Shown: positions 31,074 to 44,918 of the stretch, one piece after another
Numbering within the stretch: the stretch's first letter is position 1
Layout: each line of letters opens with the position of its first letter
Assembly (NCBI RefSeq): GCF_009193135.1
Contig: NZ_VUKC01000006.1
Coordinates: forward strand, 1-64,000
DNA from: Georgenia satyanarayanai
Lineage (GTDB): Bacteria; Actinomycetota; Actinomycetes; Actinomycetales; Actinomycetaceae
Length of the DNA stretch: 64,000 nt
Direction: 5' to 3'
Translations under genes and position numbers: made by a program
The notes under the pieces: generated by a model
Told to the model about the DNA's origin: nothing
What the model saw: the letters and a program-made list of their open reading frames with translations, nothing else
Database searches by the model: none

Positions 31074-31743
31074 GGGTGCCGAGGGACCCACCGACAAGGC
31101 CACGATCCGCGTGCTGCTCGTGGACGACGACCCCATGGTCCTCGCGACGCTCCAGAGCTACGTGGCGACCGCGGACGACATCGACGTCGTCGGGACCGCC
31201 GACGACGGGTCGCAGGTACGCGACCTCGTGCGCGCGCACGACCCGGACCTCGTCATCATGGACATCCAGATGCCGGTCATGACGGGGATCGAGGCGACCG
31301 TCCAGCTCCGCAAGGAGTTCCCCCAGCTGCGCATCGTCCTCCTCACGACCTTCGACGAGGACGAGTTTCTCCTCGAGGCGCTCGACGCCGGGGCAGCCGG
31401 GTTCCTGCTCAAGAACACGAGCCCCCAGGACCTCGTCCAGTCGATCCGCCGGGCGCACAGCGGCAACCGGGTGGTCTCCCCCGGGCCGACCGACCGCCTC
31501 ATCGACAACTACCTGCTGCGGACGCCGAGCTCCGCCGAGGCCGCGGACATCGGCCTCTCCTCGCGCGAGCACGAGGTCCTCGAGCTGCTCTGCCGCGGCC
31601 GGTCCAACGGCCAGATCGCCGAGGAGCTCTTCGTCGCCGAGACCACCGTGAAGACCCATGTCTCGTCAATCATGCGAAAGATGGGGGTCGGCTCGCGGCT
31701 CGAGATCGTCGTGTACGCCTACGAGCGGCGCCTTGTCCGCTGA
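31057..31743 (+). CDS. LuxR/NarL-family response regulator
   Basis: The 228-residue regulator has a receiver domain (about 17-130) with D69 in VIMDIQMPVMTG as phospho-acceptor and DDD acidic pocket residues at 23-25, then a LuxR-type helix-turn-helix (LSSREHEVLELLCRGRSNGQ and EELFVAETTVKTHVSSIMRK, about 163-205). It starts at GTG 31057 inside the end of the kinase gene, so the two are coupled and surely cognate. A half-palindromic ATCCT/AGGAT element lies at 31777-31800, upstream of the exported peptide, as a candidate target. Confidence 0.94.
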   Translation: MPHSTEGAEGPTDKATIRVLLVDDDPMVLATLQSYVATADDIDVVGTADDGSQVRDLVRAHDPDLVIMDIQMPVMTGIEATVQLRKEFPQLRIVLLTTFDEDEFLLEALDAGAAGFLLKNTSPQDLVQSIRRAHSGNRVVSPGPTDRLIDNYLLRTPSSAEAADIGLSSREHEVLELLCRGRSNGQIAEELFVAETTVKTHVSSIMRKMGVGSRLEIVVYAYERRLVR

Positions 31744-31776
31744 TCGGCACCTGACCACAAACCCTCCTCATGGCGG

Positions 31777-31800
31777 ATCCTCTTCCTACTTCCGAAGGAT
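31777..31800 (+). promoter_or_regulatory. Candidate regulator site upstream of the exported-peptide gene
   Basis: ATCCT (31777-31781) and AGGAT (31796-31800) form an inverted repeat around CTTCCTACTTCCGA, 69-92 bases upstream of the peptide start. NarL-family regulators often bind such short inverted arms. I do not see a clear -35/-10 pair nearby, so promoter position is unknown. Weak evidence. Confidence 0.3.
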
Positions 31801-31868
31801 GACTGCCGCGACGTTGGGCGGGGACGATGTGGGAAACCTCCACCCTTTCTCCAGAGAATGAGGATCTG

Positions 31869-32087
31869 ATGAAGCGCACCATCGTCCGCACCGCGGCCGT
31901 CGCCCTCGCGGTCGTCGGCCTGTCCGTGGCCCCGGCCGCGGCGTCCGTGCCCGGGAGCCACGAGCTTCCTGGCGGCACGACCCCCGTCGTCACGCAGCCC
32001 GTGGTGTCGGCGCCCGGCGGCAGTGAGATCACCCCGCAGGTTTCCTTCTGCACCGCGGTGCCGTGGTGGATCTGGTGCCGCGTCTGA
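31869..32087 (+). CDS. Small exported peptide with Trp/Cys-rich C terminus
   Basis: A 72-residue product unlike any family I recognise. Residues 1-25 are a classic signal peptide (MKRTIVR, a hydrophobic core, then APAAA before the likely cleavage site). Residues 26-57 form a Pro/Gly/Thr/Val-rich linker. The end is FCTAVPWWIWCRV: two cysteines, C61 and C70, frame a loop with three tryptophans. GAATGAGG gives a moderate RBS. It directly follows the kinase/regulator pair and ends at a strong terminator, so it is probably a real, regulated gene. A pheromone or membrane-active peptide is the leading guess. Confidence 0.75.
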   Translation: MKRTIVRTAAVALAVVGLSVAPAAASVPGSHELPGGTTPVVTQPVVSAPGGSEITPQVSFCTAVPWWIWCRV

Positions 32088-32099
32088 GCTGACAGGGAG

Positions 32100-32135
32100 A
32101 CGACCGCGGAGCCGTGAGGACGGCTCCGCGGTCGT
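32100..32135. terminator. Strong bidirectional terminator after the peptide gene
   Basis: A perfect 15-base stem (ACGACCGCGGAGCCG, 32100-32114, with its complement at 32121-32135) and a six-base TGAGGA loop, followed by TT. It lies 12 bases after the peptide stop and 12 bases beyond the stop of the convergent minus-strand gene, so it ends both transcripts. Confidence 0.92.
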
Positions 32136-32147
32136 TGCCGTCCGAGC

Positions 32148-33023
32148 TCAGGGCTCCCGGCTCGGCGCAGGCCTCGCCTGGCCGGGGGAACGGGCGAGCA
32201 GCGGGGACCACGTGATCCGCGCCGTCGGCGCCGTCTCCTCCACGGGGCGCCCGGGGCCGGCCACCGGCTCCTCCCCCAGCTCGACGACGACGCGCACGAG
32301 AGTCGTGACGACGATGACGACGACGACCGGTGGTGCCGCGACGAGCACGAGCCCGCACGCCCCCACCAGGCCGCCGAGGCTGTCGGCCCGGACGTGCGCT
32401 CGCCCGTCGTCCCCCTCCTCGACGCCGGTCACGACGAGGGCGGCGAGCAGGGCGGCCGCTGCGGTGATGACGGCCGCCAGCGCGATCGCGGGAGCCGTCA
32501 GCCAGCCACCCAGCGCGAGTGCGCCGACCGCGAGCAGCACCACTCCCGTCACCACGAGCGGGACGACGACCACCGGGCTGCCGAACGTCCGCACCCCCGC
32601 CCACATGAGCCACTGCCGCACCGGTCCCGCCCCGGTGTCGCGCAGGGTGAGGCGGAACAGGGTGTCCGCCTCCCGGCGCAGGCGCCGGGTGCGGGGGGCT
32701 CGGGGAGCGGCGCGTGCGGCGGCGTAGAGCGTGGCGTGGAGGACAGCGGGCAGGGTCTGGCGACCGTAGCTCGCGATGACGCCCCACAGCACCGCCGGCA
32801 CCGAGGCGAGGTCAGTGACGAAGCCGGGCGGTACGACGTGCTCGACGGCCGCCCGTGACCACGTGGGACCGGCGGCATCGCGTCCGTCCGGCGGCAGCCG
32901 GGTGTACCCGAACTCCTCGAGGACCTCGAACCGCGTCCGGGTCCGGTGCCGCTCGGGCAGCTGGCGCAGGTCCACGGTGGCGCACACGTGCCACCGACCC
33001 TTGGACTCCCTCACGAACGGCAT
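32148..33023 (-). CDS. DUF1353 protein fused to a C-terminal membrane domain
   Basis: A 291-residue two-part protein. Residues about 1-125 match the DUF1353 layout (EEFGYTRLPP, VVPPGFVTDLASVP and the ASYGRQTLPAVLHATLY helix), a family found in phage and bacterial genomes with no settled function. The C-terminal half carries three membrane helices (VVVVPLVVTGVVLLAVGALA, IALAAVITAAAALLAALVV and GACGLVLVAAPPVVVVIVV) and an acidic/Pro tail. ATG 33023 is well placed. It converges on the peptide gene. Confidence 0.75.
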   Translation of the reverse strand: MPFVRESKGRWHVCATVDLRQLPERHRTRTRFEVLEEFGYTRLPPDGRDAAGPTWSRAAVEHVVPPGFVTDLASVPAVLWGVIASYGRQTLPAVLHATLYAAARAAPRAPRTRRLRREADTLFRLTLRDTGAGPVRQWLMWAGVRTFGSPVVVVPLVVTGVVLLAVGALALGGWLTAPAIALAAVITAAAALLAALVVTGVEEGDDGRAHVRADSLGGLVGACGLVLVAAPPVVVVIVVTTLVRVVVELGEEPVAGPGRPVEETAPTARITWSPLLARSPGQARPAPSREP

Positions 33024-33101
33024 GCCCCCACCCCCTTCGCCGTCGAGGCTACGGGGGCGCACCGACATCCACCCGTGCACCCCGTCGCTACACTCCCGAC
33101 C

Positions 33102-33812
33102 GTGACCTTCTTCGAGTTCGTGGGCGCGTACTGGTGGCTCGTGTTCCCGCTCGGGGCGGCGTTCGGCGGCTCGGTCGGGGCGGTCGCGAAGAACGTGCGC
33201 ACGTGGGACGAGCGGCGCCGTCGCGACCGGCTCGAGCTCGCCCGGATCAAGTACGGGGCCCGCGCCGCGGCGACCGACCAGGCCGCCGCCACGCGCACGG
33301 AGGTGGAGCGGACACTCGCCCGCCACGACGCCGTCAACGCCCGCTGGCTGCGTTACGAGCTCGACGTCGCCGCGCTCATCGACTACCCCCTCATCACCGA
33401 CATGCGTGAGCCGCTCACCGTGGACTTCCACCGCGCGCGGCGGGACGCCGAGGCGGCCCGCCCGGACGACCCGGCCCTGCTCCTCGCCGAGCCGGCCGAC
33501 CTCGCCGCCTACCGGGAGGCGGTCCGCCGCTACGAGACGGCGTTCGACCGGGCCGAGCAGGAGGCCCGCCGGCGGCGCGCCTCCGACTTCTCCCCGGGCG
33601 AGCAGCAGGCGCTCCTGCGCGCCAAGCGCTTCCTCGCGCTGGCGGAGGACCCGGCCGCCGGTCACGCCGAGCGGCAGTCGGCCTACCGTCGTGCCACGCG
33701 GGAGCTCGAGGGCCTCGTCGTCCTGCCCACGGCCGCCACCGACGCCGTCGAGCAGCGCATCGCAGGCGCACTCGGTGCGCCCCCCGCCGCCGGCGAGGCC
33801 ACCACCGCCTGA
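33102..33812 (+). CDS. Hypothetical membrane-anchored coiled-coil protein
   Basis: I do not recognise this family. The 236-residue product has one N-terminal membrane helix (YWWLVFPLGAAFGGSVGAV), followed by a strongly charged, Arg/Ala/Glu-rich helical cytoplasmic part likely to form coiled coils. GTG 33102 is chosen because TACACT at about 33089-33094 makes a good -10 element seven bases upstream, implying a leaderless message. Codon use agrees with its neighbours. It diverges from the DUF1353 gene with 78 bases between. Confidence 0.7.
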   Translation: MTFFEFVGAYWWLVFPLGAAFGGSVGAVAKNVRTWDERRRRDRLELARIKYGARAAATDQAAATRTEVERTLARHDAVNARWLRYELDVAALIDYPLITDMREPLTVDFHRARRDAEAARPDDPALLLAEPADLAAYREAVRRYETAFDRAEQEARRRRASDFSPGEQQALLRAKRFLALAEDPAAGHAERQSAYRRATRELEGLVVLPTAATDAVEQRIAGALGAPPAAGEATTA

Positions 33813-33871
33813 GCGCGGCGTCGCGCCGGCGTCCTCGTGCGGCGTGCCGACGTCCCCGTGGGACGACTCAA

Positions 33872-33895
33872 CCCCGCCGGGCGAACCCGACGGGG
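33872..33895. terminator. Terminator shared by the hypothetical gene and pyk
   Basis: CCCCGCCGGG and CCCGACGGGG around a CGAA loop form a stem with one mismatch (33872-33895). It lies between the plus-strand stop at 33812 and the minus-strand pyk stop at 33919 and can serve both. Confidence 0.75.
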
Positions 33896-33918
33896 CTGAG
33901 ATCGGTGGGTGACGCGGG

Positions 33919-35343
33919 TCAGCTGGGGCTCGGGAGCTCGCCGACCTTGTGGACCCGGATGGAGTTCGTGCTGCCGACCTGGCCCGGGGGCATGCCCGCG
34001 ACGATGACGATGCGGTCACCGTCCTCCGCGAGGCCCGAGCTGGTGAGGACCTTGTCCACCTGCGCGACCATCTCGTCGGTGTGGGCGACCTCGGGGACCT
34101 CGTAGGTCTGCACACCCCAGCTCAGCGCCAGCGTGCTGCGCGTGGCCGTGAGCGGCGTGAAGGCAAGCAGCGGGATCGAGGAGCGCAGGCGCGACATGCG
34201 GCGCGCGGAGTCCCCGGACTGGGTGAAGGTGACGAGGTACTTCACGCCGAGCAGCTCACCGATGTCGGCGGCGGCCCTGGTGATGACACCGCCGCGGGTG
34301 TGCGGGGTGGTGCCCAGCGGCGCGATGCGCTCACCGCCCTCCTCCTCGGTGTGCTCGACGATGCGGGCCATCGTGCGGACGGCCTCGATCGGGAACTGGC
34401 CCACCGAGGTCTCACCGGAGAGCATGACCGCGTCGGCGCCGTCGAGGATGGCGTTGGCGCAGTCGGAGACCTCCGCGCGGGTGGGGCGGGGGTTGGTGAT
34501 CATCGAGTCGAGCACCTGGGTGGCGACGATGACCGGCTTCGCGTTGCGGCGGGCGAGCTCGACGGCGCGCTTCTGGACGATCGGCACCTCCTCGAGCGGC
34601 AGCTCCACGCCGAGGTCGCCGCGGGCGACCATGATGCCGTCGAAGGCGTCGACGATCTCGACGAGGTTCTCCACGGCCTGCGGCTTCTCGATCTTGGCGA
34701 CGACCGGGACGCGGCGTCCCTCCTCGTCCATGATCGCGTGGACGTCGTCGATGTCCGCGGCGAAGCGGACGAAGGACAGCGCGATGACGTCGGCGCCGAG
34801 GCGCAGCGCCCAGCGCAGGTCCTCCTTGTCCTTGTCGGACAGGGCCGGGACGCTGACGGCGACACCGGGCAGGTTGAGGCCCTTGTTGTTGGAGACGGGG
34901 CCGGCGACCTCGACGCGGGTGACGACGCGGGGGCCGTCGACCTCGAGGATCCGCACGGCGACACGGCCGTCGTCGATGAGGATGCGGTCACCGGGGGTGC
35001 AGTCGCCCGGGAGGCCCGCGTACGTCGTCGACGCGATCTCGGCGGTGCCGGGGACGTCCTCGGTGGTGATGGTGAAGGTCTGGCCCTCGCTGAGCTCGAC
35101 CTCCCCCTCGACGAACCGCCCGAGGCGGATCTTCGGCCCCTGCAGGTCGACGAGGACGGCGACGGCGCGGCCGGAGGCCTGCGCGGCGTCCCGCACGCGG
35201 TGGTAGACGGCCTCGTGCTCGGCAGCGGAGCCGTGGCTTCGGTTGATCCGGGCCACGTCCATGCCGGCGTCGACGAGCGCCTGAATCTGGTCGGCCGACT
35301 CTGTAGCCGGTCCAAGGGTGCACACGATCTTTGCTCTACGCAT
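33919..35343 (-). CDS. pyk: Pyruvate kinase
   Basis: Pyk converts phosphoenolpyruvate and ADP to pyruvate and ATP. The 474-residue product starts MRRAKIVCTLGPATESADQI and has the B-domain insert, the catalytic VVAKIEKPQAVENL (Lys), MVARGDLGVELP (metal and substrate), and VATQVLDSMITNPRPTRAEV. The K+/phosphate site reads INRSHG where many bacteria have NFSHG. A TAGGCT -10-like element lies seven bases before the ATG, suggesting a leaderless message. It follows the gltBD terminator. Confidence 0.97.
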   Translation of the reverse strand: MRRAKIVCTLGPATESADQIQALVDAGMDVARINRSHGSAAEHEAVYHRVRDAAQASGRAVAVLVDLQGPKIRLGRFVEGEVELSEGQTFTITTEDVPGTAEIASTTYAGLPGDCTPGDRILIDDGRVAVRILEVDGPRVVTRVEVAGPVSNNKGLNLPGVAVSVPALSDKDKEDLRWALRLGADVIALSFVRFAADIDDVHAIMDEEGRRVPVVAKIEKPQAVENLVEIVDAFDGIMVARGDLGVELPLEEVPIVQKRAVELARRNAKPVIVATQVLDSMITNPRPTRAEVSDCANAILDGADAVMLSGETSVGQFPIEAVRTMARIVEHTEEEGGERIAPLGTTPHTRGGVITRAAADIGELLGVKYLVTFTQSGDSARRMSRLRSSIPLLAFTPLTATRSTLALSWGVQTYEVPEVAHTDEMVAQVDKVLTSSGLAEDGDRIVIVAGMPPGQVGSTNSIRVHKVGELPSPS

Positions 35344-35374
35344 GGTGATCAGCCTATAGCCCGATTCGTCGTCG

Positions 35375-35409
35375 CGAGAGGGACGTTCGCCCGGCGAACG
35401 CCCCTCTCG
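35375..35409 (-). terminator. Terminator after gltBD
   Basis: A 17-base stem (CGAGAGGGACGTTCGCC, 35375-35391, with 35393-35409), which includes one G-U type mismatch and a one-base apparent loop; the real loop will open a few pairs. It lies six bases beyond the gltD stop and upstream of the pyk promoter. Confidence 0.88.
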
Positions 35410-35414
35410 GCCGG

Positions 35415-41475
<6,061 letters not shown>

Positions 41476-41542
41476 GGTGCTTTTCCCCTTGTTCCGTGAT
41501 GACTTGACCAGAAGTGGGGCGCCGTTGACCCAGCGAGCGGGA

Positions 41543-41571
41543 ACTTTACTCCCCGGTGACTCGATGGTGAA
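41543..41571 (-). promoter_or_regulatory. Candidate gltB promoter
   Basis: On the gltB strand TTCACC (41571-41566) and TAAAGT (41548-41543) are 17 bases apart, close to sigma-70-like consensus, and lie about 68-96 bases upstream of the ATG. The rest of the 41476-41783 spacer holds the nusB terminator at its far end and nothing else I can recognise. Confidence 0.55.
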
Positions 41572-41735
41572 CTCATCGGCCCCCGACACGCGCGCTGTCT
41601 TGCATGTTGGACGGTGTACGTGTGACCGCCCTGGACAGCATTCTGTGCACAGACACGGCCGCGTGGGAAGACGTCGGGCGCGGAGGTGCCGCCGACCCCG
41701 CGCCACCGACGACGCGGCCGACAGGTCCGACCGCG

Positions 41736-41772
41736 GCCGGAGCCGGGCCCCCACGGGGATCCCGGCTCCGGC
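41736..41772 (-). terminator. Terminator after nusB
   Basis: GCCGGAGCCGGG (41736-41747) and CCCGGCTCCGGC (41761-41772) form a perfect 12-base stem with flanking CGACCG/CGGTCG pairing. It begins 11 bases beyond the nusB stop. Confidence 0.85.
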
Positions 41773-41783
41773 TCGGTCGCGGC

Positions 41784-42212
41784 TCAGCGGCCGCCGGCCT
41801 CCAGCTGGAGGATGCGGCCGAGGAGGCCGTTGACGAAGCGGGGCGACTCGTCGGTCGACAGCTTGGTGGCCAGGGCCACCGCCTCGTCGACCGCGACGGC
41901 GCCCGGCACGTCGTCGTTGAACATGACCTCCCACACGCCCAGGCGCAGGATGGCCCGGTCGACCGCAGGCATCCGCGGGAGGGTCCAGTCCTGGGCGTAG
42001 GTCGTGATGAGCTCGTCGATCTCGGTGGCATGGTCGGCCACGCCCTCGACGATCTCCACCGCGTACTGCGGCAGCGCGGTCTGGGCCGCCGTGTGCTGCA
42101 GGCGCTGGGTGAGCAGCTCGCGCAGCTCGACCTCCCAGCCGGCCAGCGCGCGCTGGTCGGCCTCGTAGAGGACGTCGACGGCGCGGGTGCGCGCCTTGGA
42201 GCGTGCCGCCAT
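41784..42212 (-). CDS. nusB: Transcription antitermination factor NusB
   Basis: NusB, with NusE/S10, binds boxA RNA and supports antitermination on rRNA operons. The 142-residue all-helical product begins [20 protein letters not shown], has the conserved ARxxALxxLY-like first helix with RNA-binding Arg/Lys, and the [15 protein letters not shown] and [20 protein letters not shown] segments of the family. It follows efp by one base, the usual actinobacterial efp-nusB pair. Confidence 0.96.
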   Translation of the reverse strand: MAARSKARTRAVDVLYEADQRALAGWEVELRELLTQRLQHTAAQTALPQYAVEIVEGVADHATEIDELITTYAQDWTLPRMPAVDRAILRLGVWEVMFNDDVPGAVAVDEAVALATKLSTDESPRFVNGLLGRILQLEAGGR

Positions 42213-42213
42213 G

Positions 42214-42777
42214 TCAGTCGTTCACGCGGCCGAGGTAGTCCCCGGTGCGCGTGTCGACCTTGACCTTGGTCCCCTGCTCGAGGAAGAGCGGCACCTGGAT
42301 CTCGTAGCCGGTCTCGACGGTGGCGGGCTTGGTGCCGGCGGAGGAGCGGTCGCCCTGGAGACCCGGCTCGGTGTAGGTGATCTCGAGGACGACGGAGGCG
42401 GGCAGGTCGATGTACAGGACCCGGCCCTCGTGCGTGGCGACGGTCGCCATCTGCCCCTCGAGGAGGAAGTTCGCGGCGTCCCCGACGATGTCCGCGCCGA
42501 TGAGGATCTGGTCGTACGTCGACGTGTCCATGAACACGTAGTCGTCACCGTCCTGGTACAGGTACTGCATGTCGCGGCGGTCCACCGTGGCGGTCTCGAC
42601 CTTGACGCCGGCGTTGAAGGTCCTGTCGATCGTCTTGCCGGAGAGCACGTTCTTGATCTTGGTGCGCACGAAGGCGGGGCCCTTGCCGGGCTTGACGTGC
42701 TGGAACTCGACGACGGACCAGAGGTTCCCGTCGATGACGAGGACCATGCCGTTCTTGAGGTCGTTCGTGGTGGCCAC
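42214..42777 (-). CDS. efp: Elongation factor P
   Basis: EF-P rescues ribosomes stalled at consecutive prolines. The 187-residue product has the three beta-barrel domains, with K32 at the tip of the loop [10 protein letters not shown]. The PGKGPA loop belongs to the actinobacterial subfamily reported to work without lysine modification, and no modification enzyme gene is present here. Domain III ends [22 protein letters not shown]. Upstream of nusB; AAAGGAACACC gives the RBS. Confidence 0.97.
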   Translation of the reverse strand: MATTNDLKNGMVLVIDGNLWSVVEFQHVKPGKGPAFVRTKIKNVLSGKTIDRTFNAGVKVETATVDRRDMQYLYQDGDDYVFMDTSTYDQILIGADIVGDAANFLLEGQMATVATHEGRVLYIDLPASVVLEITYTEPGLQGDRSSAGTKPATVETGYEIQVPLFLEQGTKVKVDTRTGDYLGRVND

Positions 42778-42805
42778 TGAGGTGTTCCTTTCGAGAGAGC
42801 GGCAG

Positions 42806-43177
42806 TCAGCCTATCGCGTCGAGCGCCCACAGACCCAGCACGGCGCACGCCCCGGCCCACGTGTAGGAGATGAGCGTGCCGATGATGAACCGCTCGGCGG
42901 CCGGGCTCACCTTGTCGGGGTGGCTCTCGCGCAGCTCCGGGTAGCGGCCCAGGCCCTTGACCGCGAGGACGACGGCGACACCCTCCGGGAACCCTGCCAG
43001 GACGGCGCCGGTGATGGCCGCACGCTCGAGCATCCCGATCCAGGTGCCGCCGCGGAGCACCCCGTTCGCGGGCGGGGCCGACTGCACGCGGCGCAGGACG
43101 AGGCCGGTGACGACGCGCCCGAGGAGGATGGAGACGACGAGCGCCGCGACGACGACACCTGCACCGGCCCAGCTCAT
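42806..43177 (-). CDS. Small membrane protein, partner of the HTH gene
   Basis: A 123-residue membrane protein with about three helices: [20 protein letters not shown] (N terminus), [29 protein letters not shown] (middle) and [23 protein letters not shown] (end). The [12 protein letters not shown] segment and the hydrophobic layout occur in membrane partners of SatD-like genes. Function unknown. ATG 43177 overlaps the upstream gene's stop as ATGA, so the two proteins are translated together and probably act together. Confidence 0.8.
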   Translation of the reverse strand: MSWAGAGVVVAALVVSILLGRVVTGLVLRRVQSAPPANGVLRGGTWIGMLERAAITGAVLAGFPEGVAVVLAVKGLGRYPELRESHPDKVSPAAERFIIGTLISYTWAGACAVLGLWALDAIG

Positions 43178-43791
43178 GAGGACCCCTCCTCGGCGGCGAC
43201 GAGCAGCCGGGCTGCCAGCGGGTGCAGCCGCACCTCCTCCTGCCACAGCGCGGCGTCGAGCCGCTGGCTGACGGCCTGGGCGCTGATGCCCAGACGCTCG
43301 GCGGCCGCGCGCTGGGTGCCGCCCTCCGCGACGAGGTCGACGACCTCCCAGCCGGCGCCACTGCGGCGGCGGACCACCGCGGCGAGCAGCTGGAGCAGGG
43401 CCTCGGCCTCCTCCGCGGCCCCGGGGGCGGCGCCGTCGACGGCGAGGGGCACGCTCGCCGACCGCCCCCGGGCCCGCTCGACCGCGGTGCGCGCGAGGAT
43501 GAAGGCCTCCCCGGAGCTGGCCGGCGCCGACTCGGCGAGCGGCTCGACGACCGGGCCCGCACCGATGCCCACGCTCCAGCCACCCAGCCGCTGGAGCAGC
43601 AGGGCGAGCGCGACCACGGCGCGCGCGTCGGAGAGCACACCCTGCACCTCGTCCCCGACGGTGCGCTCGACCGGCAGGACGAAGGGGTCGGACGGCTGCC
43701 GGTCGCGCCACGCCGCGACGGCGTCGAGGAGCCCGGGCACGGCGTCGCCGCGCCGGCGGCTGGACTTCTGGTCGGCGGTCATGACGAACAT
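43174..43791 (-). CDS. SatD-like HTH protein (probable autoregulator)
   Basis: The 205-residue product starts MFVMTADQKSSRRRGDAVP and contains PFVLPVERTVGDEVQGVLSDA, the conserved core of SatD-related proteins, then a C-terminal helix-turn-helix (GGTQRAAAERLGISAQAVSQ, about 159-178). Its function is not established. The gene has a textbook promoter with a palindrome over the -35 region and is leaderless, so I infer that it represses itself. It is coupled to a small membrane protein by a four-base overlap. Confidence 0.78.
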   Translation of the reverse strand: MFVMTADQKSSRRRGDAVPGLLDAVAAWRDRQPSDPFVLPVERTVGDEVQGVLSDARAVVALALLLQRLGGWSVGIGAGPVVEPLAESAPASSGEAFILARTAVERARGRSASVPLAVDGAAPGAAEEAEALLQLLAAVVRRRSGAGWEVVDLVAEGGTQRAAAERLGISAQAVSQRLDAALWQEEVRLHPLAARLLVAAEEGSS

Positions 43792-43797
43792 GAGACA

Positions 43798-43827
43798 AGG
43801 CTAGACTCTTGATACGGCGAGATCAAG
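43798..43827 (-). promoter_or_regulatory. Leaderless promoter with palindromic operator for the HTH gene
   Basis: On the gene strand TTGATC (43826-43821), a 17-base spacer and TAGCCT (43803-43798) lie six bases before the ATG, so transcription should start at the start codon. CTTGAT (43808-43813) and ATCAAG (43822-43827) form a perfect inverted repeat with an eight-base spacer that covers the -35 hexamer, a classical repressor position. Confidence 0.75.
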
Positions 43828-43838
43828 GCCTCACCCTT

Positions 43839-44918
43839 TCAGAGCGCGAGTGCGGCGTAGGCCGTCTCGAGGAGGCCAGGGGCGGGACCCTCGAGCCGTC
43901 CGGGCCGCCCGATGCCGTCGAGGACGACGAAGCGGAGGGTGGCGCCGCGCGTCTTCTTGTCCCGGCCCATCGCCTCGAGGAGCAGCGGCCAGCGGTCCTG
44001 GCGGTAGCCCACGGGCAGGCCGAGGGACCGCAGGACGTCACGGTGCCGGGCGACGTCCGCGTCGGGGAGCCGGCCGGCGGCGCGGGCCAGCTCGGCCGCG
44101 AACACCATGCCGACGGCGACGGCGTCCCCGTGGCGCCAGCGGAAGTCCTCGCTCAGCTCGATCGCGTGGGCGAGCGTGTGCCCGTAGTTGAGGAACTCCC
44201 GGCGCCCCGCCTCGCGGAGGTCGTCGGAGACGACCTCCGCCTTCACCTGGACCGCCCGGGTGACGAGCTCGGCGAGCTCCGGGGAGCGGGCGTCGCGCGC
44301 GGCGGCGCCGGAGTCGGCCTCGACGAGCTCGAGGATCCGGGGGTCAGCGATGAAGCCGGCCTTGACGACCTCGGCGAGCCCGGCGGCGTGGTCCTCGGCC
44401 GGCAGCGTGAGGAGCGCGTCGAGGTCGCAGACGACGGCGCGCGGGGAGTGGAAGGCACCGACGAGGTTCTTGCCCTCGGGGGTGTTGATCGCGGCCTTGC
44501 CGCCGACGGCGGCGTCGACCATCCCGAGCAGCGTGGTGGGCACGTGGACGACCGCGACCCCGCGCAGCCACGAGGCGGCGACGAAGCCGGCGAGGTCGGT
44601 GGCGGCGCCGCCACCGAGGCCGACGACGAGGTCCTGGCGGGTGAATGCCGCGCGGCCCAGGCGCGACCACAGGTCGGTGAGGACGGCCGCCGTCTTCGCC
44701 TGCTCGCCGTCCGGCACGAGCGCGAGGTGGACCTCGTGACCGGCGGACTCGAGCGTGGCGCCGAGCCGGCCGGCGCGCTCGGCGAGGGGTGCCTGGTGGA
44801 CGAGGAGCACACGCCGCTGCTCGGCGCCGACGGCGCCGGCCACCTCGCCGTCGAGCCCGCGGCCGATGACGACCTCGTAGTCGTGCTCGGCCCGCACCGG
44901 CACGCGCGCCTCGATCAC
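43839..44918 (-). CDS. aroB: 3-dehydroquinate synthase
   Basis: AroB closes the carbocyclic ring of 3-dehydroquinate, the second shikimate-pathway step. The 359-residue product has NAD-binding DLVVGLGGGAATDLAGFVAA, the VPTTLLGMVDAAVGGKAAIN motif with catalytic Lys, metal ligands in LNYGHTLAHAIE, and RWRHGDAVAVGM. It starts with GTG 44918, which overlaps the aroK stop in a GTGA arrangement. The open frame further upstream lies in aroK. Confidence 0.97.
   Translation of the reverse strand: MIEARVPVRAEHDYEVVIGRGLDGEVAGAVGAEQRRVLLVHQAPLAERAGRLGATLESAGHEVHLALVPDGEQAKTAAVLTDLWSRLGRAAFTRQDLVVGLGGGAATDLAGFVAASWLRGVAVVHVPTTLLGMVDAAVGGKAAINTPEGKNLVGAFHSPRAVVCDLDALLTLPAEDHAAGLAEVVKAGFIADPRILELVEADSGAAARDARSPELAELVTRAVQVKAEVVSDDLREAGRREFLNYGHTLAHAIELSEDFRWRHGDAVAVGMVFAAELARAAGRLPDADVARHRDVLRSLGLPVGYRQDRWPLLLEAMGRDKKTRGATLRFVVLDGIGRPGRLEGPAPGLLETAYAALAL

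Noticed and set aside
31770-31802. Ten-codon ORF (MADPLPTSEG) upstream of the peptide gene, as a leader peptide
   Set aside because: No ribosome binding site and it overlaps the candidate regulator site; length is compatible with chance.
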